A stretch of DNA of 64,000 nucleotides from assembly GCA_014706295.1 (NCBI GenBank), contig JACSVZ010000011.1, positions 2,316,663 to 2,380,662 of the forward strand. Direction: 5' to 3'. Under the pieces are notes generated by a model, which had not been told where the DNA came from, made no database searches, and saw nothing but the letters and a program-made list of their open reading frames with translations. Origin of the DNA: Lycocorax pyrrhopterus obiensis (lineage: Eukaryota > Chordata > Aves > Passeriformes > Paradisaeidae). How positions within the stretch are numbered: the first letter of the stretch is position 1; the number at the start of each line of letters is the position of its first letter. This document shows, piece by piece, positions 60,596 through 64,000 of this stretch. The position numbers and the translations under genes are program-made.

Positions 60596-63500
60596 CAGGC
60601 TGTCCCTTGCTGTGGTCCTGGGTGCCTTCATGCAATAAATGGCTTTAATTGATTCATCTGATTCCAAAGGGAAAATTCCTGAGGTGAAGAGTTAGTTATT
60701 CACTTTCTGCACGTGCCGTAGGTAGAGGGCAAAAAAGTGCAGTGGCCCTCTGGGAATGAGCAGCTCTTCCTTGGGTTTTCCCAGGGAAAGATTCCTCTCT
60801 GCCTGTGTCTGGTTTGCTGTGAGCTGAACACAGCAGCTTTGCAGACCTGTGCCGGGTTGTTCTTATTTTAACAAGTCAAACATTAAAGAGGCCGTGTCTC
60901 TCTGCAGAAAGCCTTCATGCAAGAGTTAGCTCCAGGAGTGCCTGGGGCAGTGGTTAGGGGTGGGGGAGAGATGGCAGGGCTGCTTAGGAGGGTTTTATTC
61001 CTTCCATCGTGGAGCTGGTGGTCTGTGACTGTAAATAAAATAATGTATTTCTTCTGCCTTTGCCATTTCAGCATGCGCTGTTGCTATAAAGGCAAAAATC
61101 CCTTAATATTTTAAATTTGGTTTTGGTATTCAGAGTAAGAACATTTTGTTTTCAGGGGTTATGTGGTGGGAAAGCTGTTGAATATTCTTAGGGTGGCACA
61201 CTCATGATATTGTGTGTAGGAGAAAGCTCAGGGTGTGTCTGGTCTGAAGAAAAAGCATCTTGAATCTTTCTGCAAAACACGGGGAAGGCCAGAGTTCCAT
61301 TGTAGCACCTGAGAGGTGAGAACACTATAATAATTTAAGAATATTAGAACATAAGAATACCCTAACAATTTGTTCTGCAGAGCTGAAAGGCAAATGCCCA
61401 GTTAGCCTTTAAAAAGGGAGGCACAAGCCTTGTCAGTGTACTGCACTGCGATTCCATGCTTTTGCTGCTATCACTTGATTTTTATTTTCCCCCTAATGTA
61501 AAAAGAAGATATGTAAAAGAAGGTTTGAAATATATAATTTAGGAAATGAATATTGCATTTTTTCCTTGTTGGCACAGCTGTATGGACCTGGCTGATATTT
61601 GTGTAGCTGAATTTTGTGCAAGGTTGTCACGTGCGTGTCCAGCCAGCGGAGCTGAACGCCTGAAGTTGTCAGGGCCTGCCTGATGGCCCTCCCAGGCCAC
61701 CCTGGCCACCTGCTGAACACACCTTGGAGTCCCCTCTTTAAATGTATCAGTCCAACGTCCTTAAGACAGCTTTTGGAAATGCAGAAGATGTCTGGCTCAA
61801 GGATTCCAGCTTTGCACATCCAGCCCTGCTGGAGGCAGAAGGGGAGAGTAGGAAATGGGAGCTGGGATGGTGGGAAGGGGCAAGGATCACAGAATCCTGC
61901 ACGGGGGTGGTGGCCACAGTCTGACCTTGGTGCAGCCCCTGTGTTGATGTGAAAAACTCAGTCAGGGTGGTGGTAGGCACCAGAGTCTGGGGGCAGTGCA
62001 GCGTGGCAGGATCAGCACTGTTGTGCCACAGCTGAATGACGGGAGAGGAAAATATTTCCCTGCTTGAGGCTTGCAGGTACACAGGTAAATCTCCAGGGAC
62101 ACGTTAATCTGAACCAGTAATTTGTAATATAACTCAACTAAGCATTGACAAATCCATTTGATACAGGCGTGATAAGATTTCTTTTTTTTTTTTAAATTTT
62201 GAGTGCTTAAAATGTTGTATGCACCAAAACTGATGTGTCAAGATAAATGTGTGTAAGTTATTTCCCTTTCCTCCCCCATTTATCATCAGTGACTAGAAGA
62301 ATAAAATACTGTTATAAGTTTCTGGATCTTACAGTTTTACTTTGTTTTATTGTGACATCTGTCACACAAAAAGTTTTATCCTCCTAAGCATCTTACAAAG
62401 AACTGCTTTTTTCGTGGTGAGGACTTAATCTTTGATCATGACATATTTTAACCAAGACGTCTCAGTTAGACACTGTTTTCTTCAAAACTGAGGAACTCTT
62501 GGAGGTGTTTACTACTAAACAGAACTTTGGGGAAAAGAGAATATAATTTTTTGTGTCGTGAAGAATATTATGATGCAAGTGGGAGCAATTTCAAAAGGAG
62601 TAGAAAAGAGGAGAGGCATAAAACCTCGATAACAAGGGAATGTGCAAGTCTTCATTTGTTCCATGCTGTATTGATTTTTTTTTTTCCTCAAAAAATGGCA
62701 ACTGTCTCATGTACAGGAGCTTCATAAAAAACAGGCTTTGTTGCATTGCTTTGAAGAAAAAATATGTGACCAACTTCTGAGCTCAGATATAAGTAACAAA
62801 CCCCCACTCATGCCACTGAAATTTCACTACTGCACACCAGGAGACACCTTTGTGCTTCAGGTTGCATGAGTCCCATTTAGTTTGGATTACCCCCAGGAAT
62901 CATAATCATTGGATACTTCTTCATCTTTGTTCTGAATTACATGAAGATTAAAAGGAAAAAGCAAAAAAAAAAAAATCCTGTGAAAAATATTTGAAAAAGA
63001 AGATATTAGCAGGAGACTTCAGCATTTCCACTAATAAATGGAAAAAGTGCTTGAATAATTCTCTTTATTTTCGGTGTTGTGTAGGTATGCAGCGCTGTGC
63101 ATCTTCAGTGTGTGCACATTTGGTAACACAGAAGATGAGAAGGCAGTGGGAAAGTTAATCACTCCTCCAGCATCACCTCAGAGCCGCTGCTGTGGGCGCA
63201 CAGTTTGGATTCAGGTCTGAAATGGCTGCAGAAATTGCAGGAGCGAGTGTATTGATGCCTCAGAGTTGCTCGGAGGAGTTCAGCTCACTGTTACCCGCCT
63301 TTTCGGAGAGGAAGTCCCCTCTCCTAGAAGCCCATATCAAATTTCTCAAGGCATTTTTAAAATAGGATTGGAATAATGAAGCCTGGACTTCTCCGATCCT
63401 GCCCTGATCAGACACAAATGGGATGCAGCTTTCCTTTTCCCAGAGAAAAGTTGGGATAATGGGCAGATTATGCACGATTCCCCTCATCATGGCAGAATTT

Positions 63501-63730
63501 ACCCCCACGGAGCACACGTGTGGGGTGTTCCTCCAGCAGGTTATATTTTGTGTCACTCAGGTCACCCCTGGAGCTGTTCCTGTGGTATTTTATGGGAAAG
63601 ATCCGCAGAACTCAGAACCTTTAGCGGGTTCCCAATCCAGGTATCTGCTTCCTCCTGGGACACGCCCTACCTGGTGATGGGCACAGCTCCTGCTCAGGGT
63701 GTCTGCTGCTCCTCCTCAGCTTTTCCTGGA
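60596..63730. other. Unassigned non-coding stretch
   Basis: Unique sequence with T or A runs at about 62183-62193, 62677-62687 and 62963-62975. No gene, RNA or repeat family is supported. Confidence 0.45.
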
Positions 63731-63809
63731 AGGCAGGGCTGGGACATCCCCATGTTTGCAAACCAGCCAAAGGCTGGTTTGCAAACATGGGGATGTCCCA
63801 GCCCTGCCT
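63731..63809. repeat. Perfect inverted repeat: 38-bp arms, 3-nt loop
   Basis: The left arm (63731-63768) begins aggcagggctgggacatccc and ends with aaccagcc. The loop is aaa (63769-63771). The right arm (63772-63809) is the exact reverse complement, starting ggctggtttgcaaacatggg and ending ccctgcct. All 38 pairs are Watson-Crick by hand check, and pairing stops just outside the arms. Transcribed from either strand it would fold into a near-perfect short hairpin. It has no resemblance to CR1 or to the LTR family here. Plausible origins are a recent template-switch event, a foldback element, or a sequencing or assembly foldback artefact. Confidence 0.95.
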
Positions 63810-64000
63810 GGGTTTGCATCGATGAAGGGATAAAAGCTCTCCATCCACCCACAAACACAACGATGCAGCAGCCACATGAAGAAAATGGGTTTAGTGGGGG
63901 GTTTTTCCTGCGTGTCAGGCCCCCAGATGAGGAAGCAGAGGGGCATTGCAGCAGAGTTTGTGCCCCTGCAGTGGGTCGTGGCGACTCCTGAATCCCACCC
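63810..64000. other. Unassigned window end
   Basis: I see nothing recognisable in the last 190 bases. Confidence 0.4.

Noticed and set aside
63470..63991. 173-codon open frame spanning the perfect inverted repeat
   Set aside because: The open antisense frame across the same palindrome shows the openness comes from the repeat; no protein similarity recognised.

Overview
This window looks like bird nuclear DNA, probably from a songbird, in a long intergenic or intronic stretch. The evidence is repeat content. There are eight fragments of CR1 LINEs, the dominant avian non-LTR retrotransposon. Several carry the characteristic CR1 3' end, including the motif CCAACCCAAACCAT. There are also two solo LTRs of one endogenous retrovirus family. 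Base composition is mostly AT-rich with short GC-rich islands, and no protein-coding gene can be assigned with confidence. The songbird assignment is an inference from the CR1 and ERV style, not something I could test. I see no operon, CRISPR array, tRNA or rRNA.

Layout. 0-7.5 kb: unique AT-rich sequence with a short CR1 tail (684-773), an exon-like segment (1261-1382) and an old, decayed CR1 that still resembles the C-terminal end of the CR1 reverse transcriptase region (about 3170-3661). 7.5-12.3 kb: two near-identical solo LTRs in opposite orientation (7507-7870 plus, 11877-12241 minus). Each is flanked by its own perfect 6-bp target-site duplication, and a small CpG-rich island (10141-10480) lies between them. 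12.3-26 kb: mostly unique sequence with one CR1 (18777-19039). 26-33.2 kb: the most repeat-dense part, with three CR1s (26262-26529, 28738-29145, 31188-31885) and a 270-bp T/G-only low-complexity tract. 33-47 kb: unique, apart from a degenerate array of about 34-bp units near 35.3 kb. 47-56 kb: a CR1 remnant, AT-rich tracts, microsatellites, a possible terminal exon (54723-54872) and a pair of CR1 3' ends in opposite orientation. 56-64 kb: unique sequence ending in a perfect 38-bp inverted repeat with a 3-nt loop (63731-63809).

The most unusual signals are the perfect hairpin near the right edge, the non-canonical TA...CA ends of the LTR family (fixed by target-site duplications at two independent insertions), and the degenerate 34-bp array. 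I did not find a convincing undescribed biological system. Open reading frames here are mostly what chance and repeats would produce.
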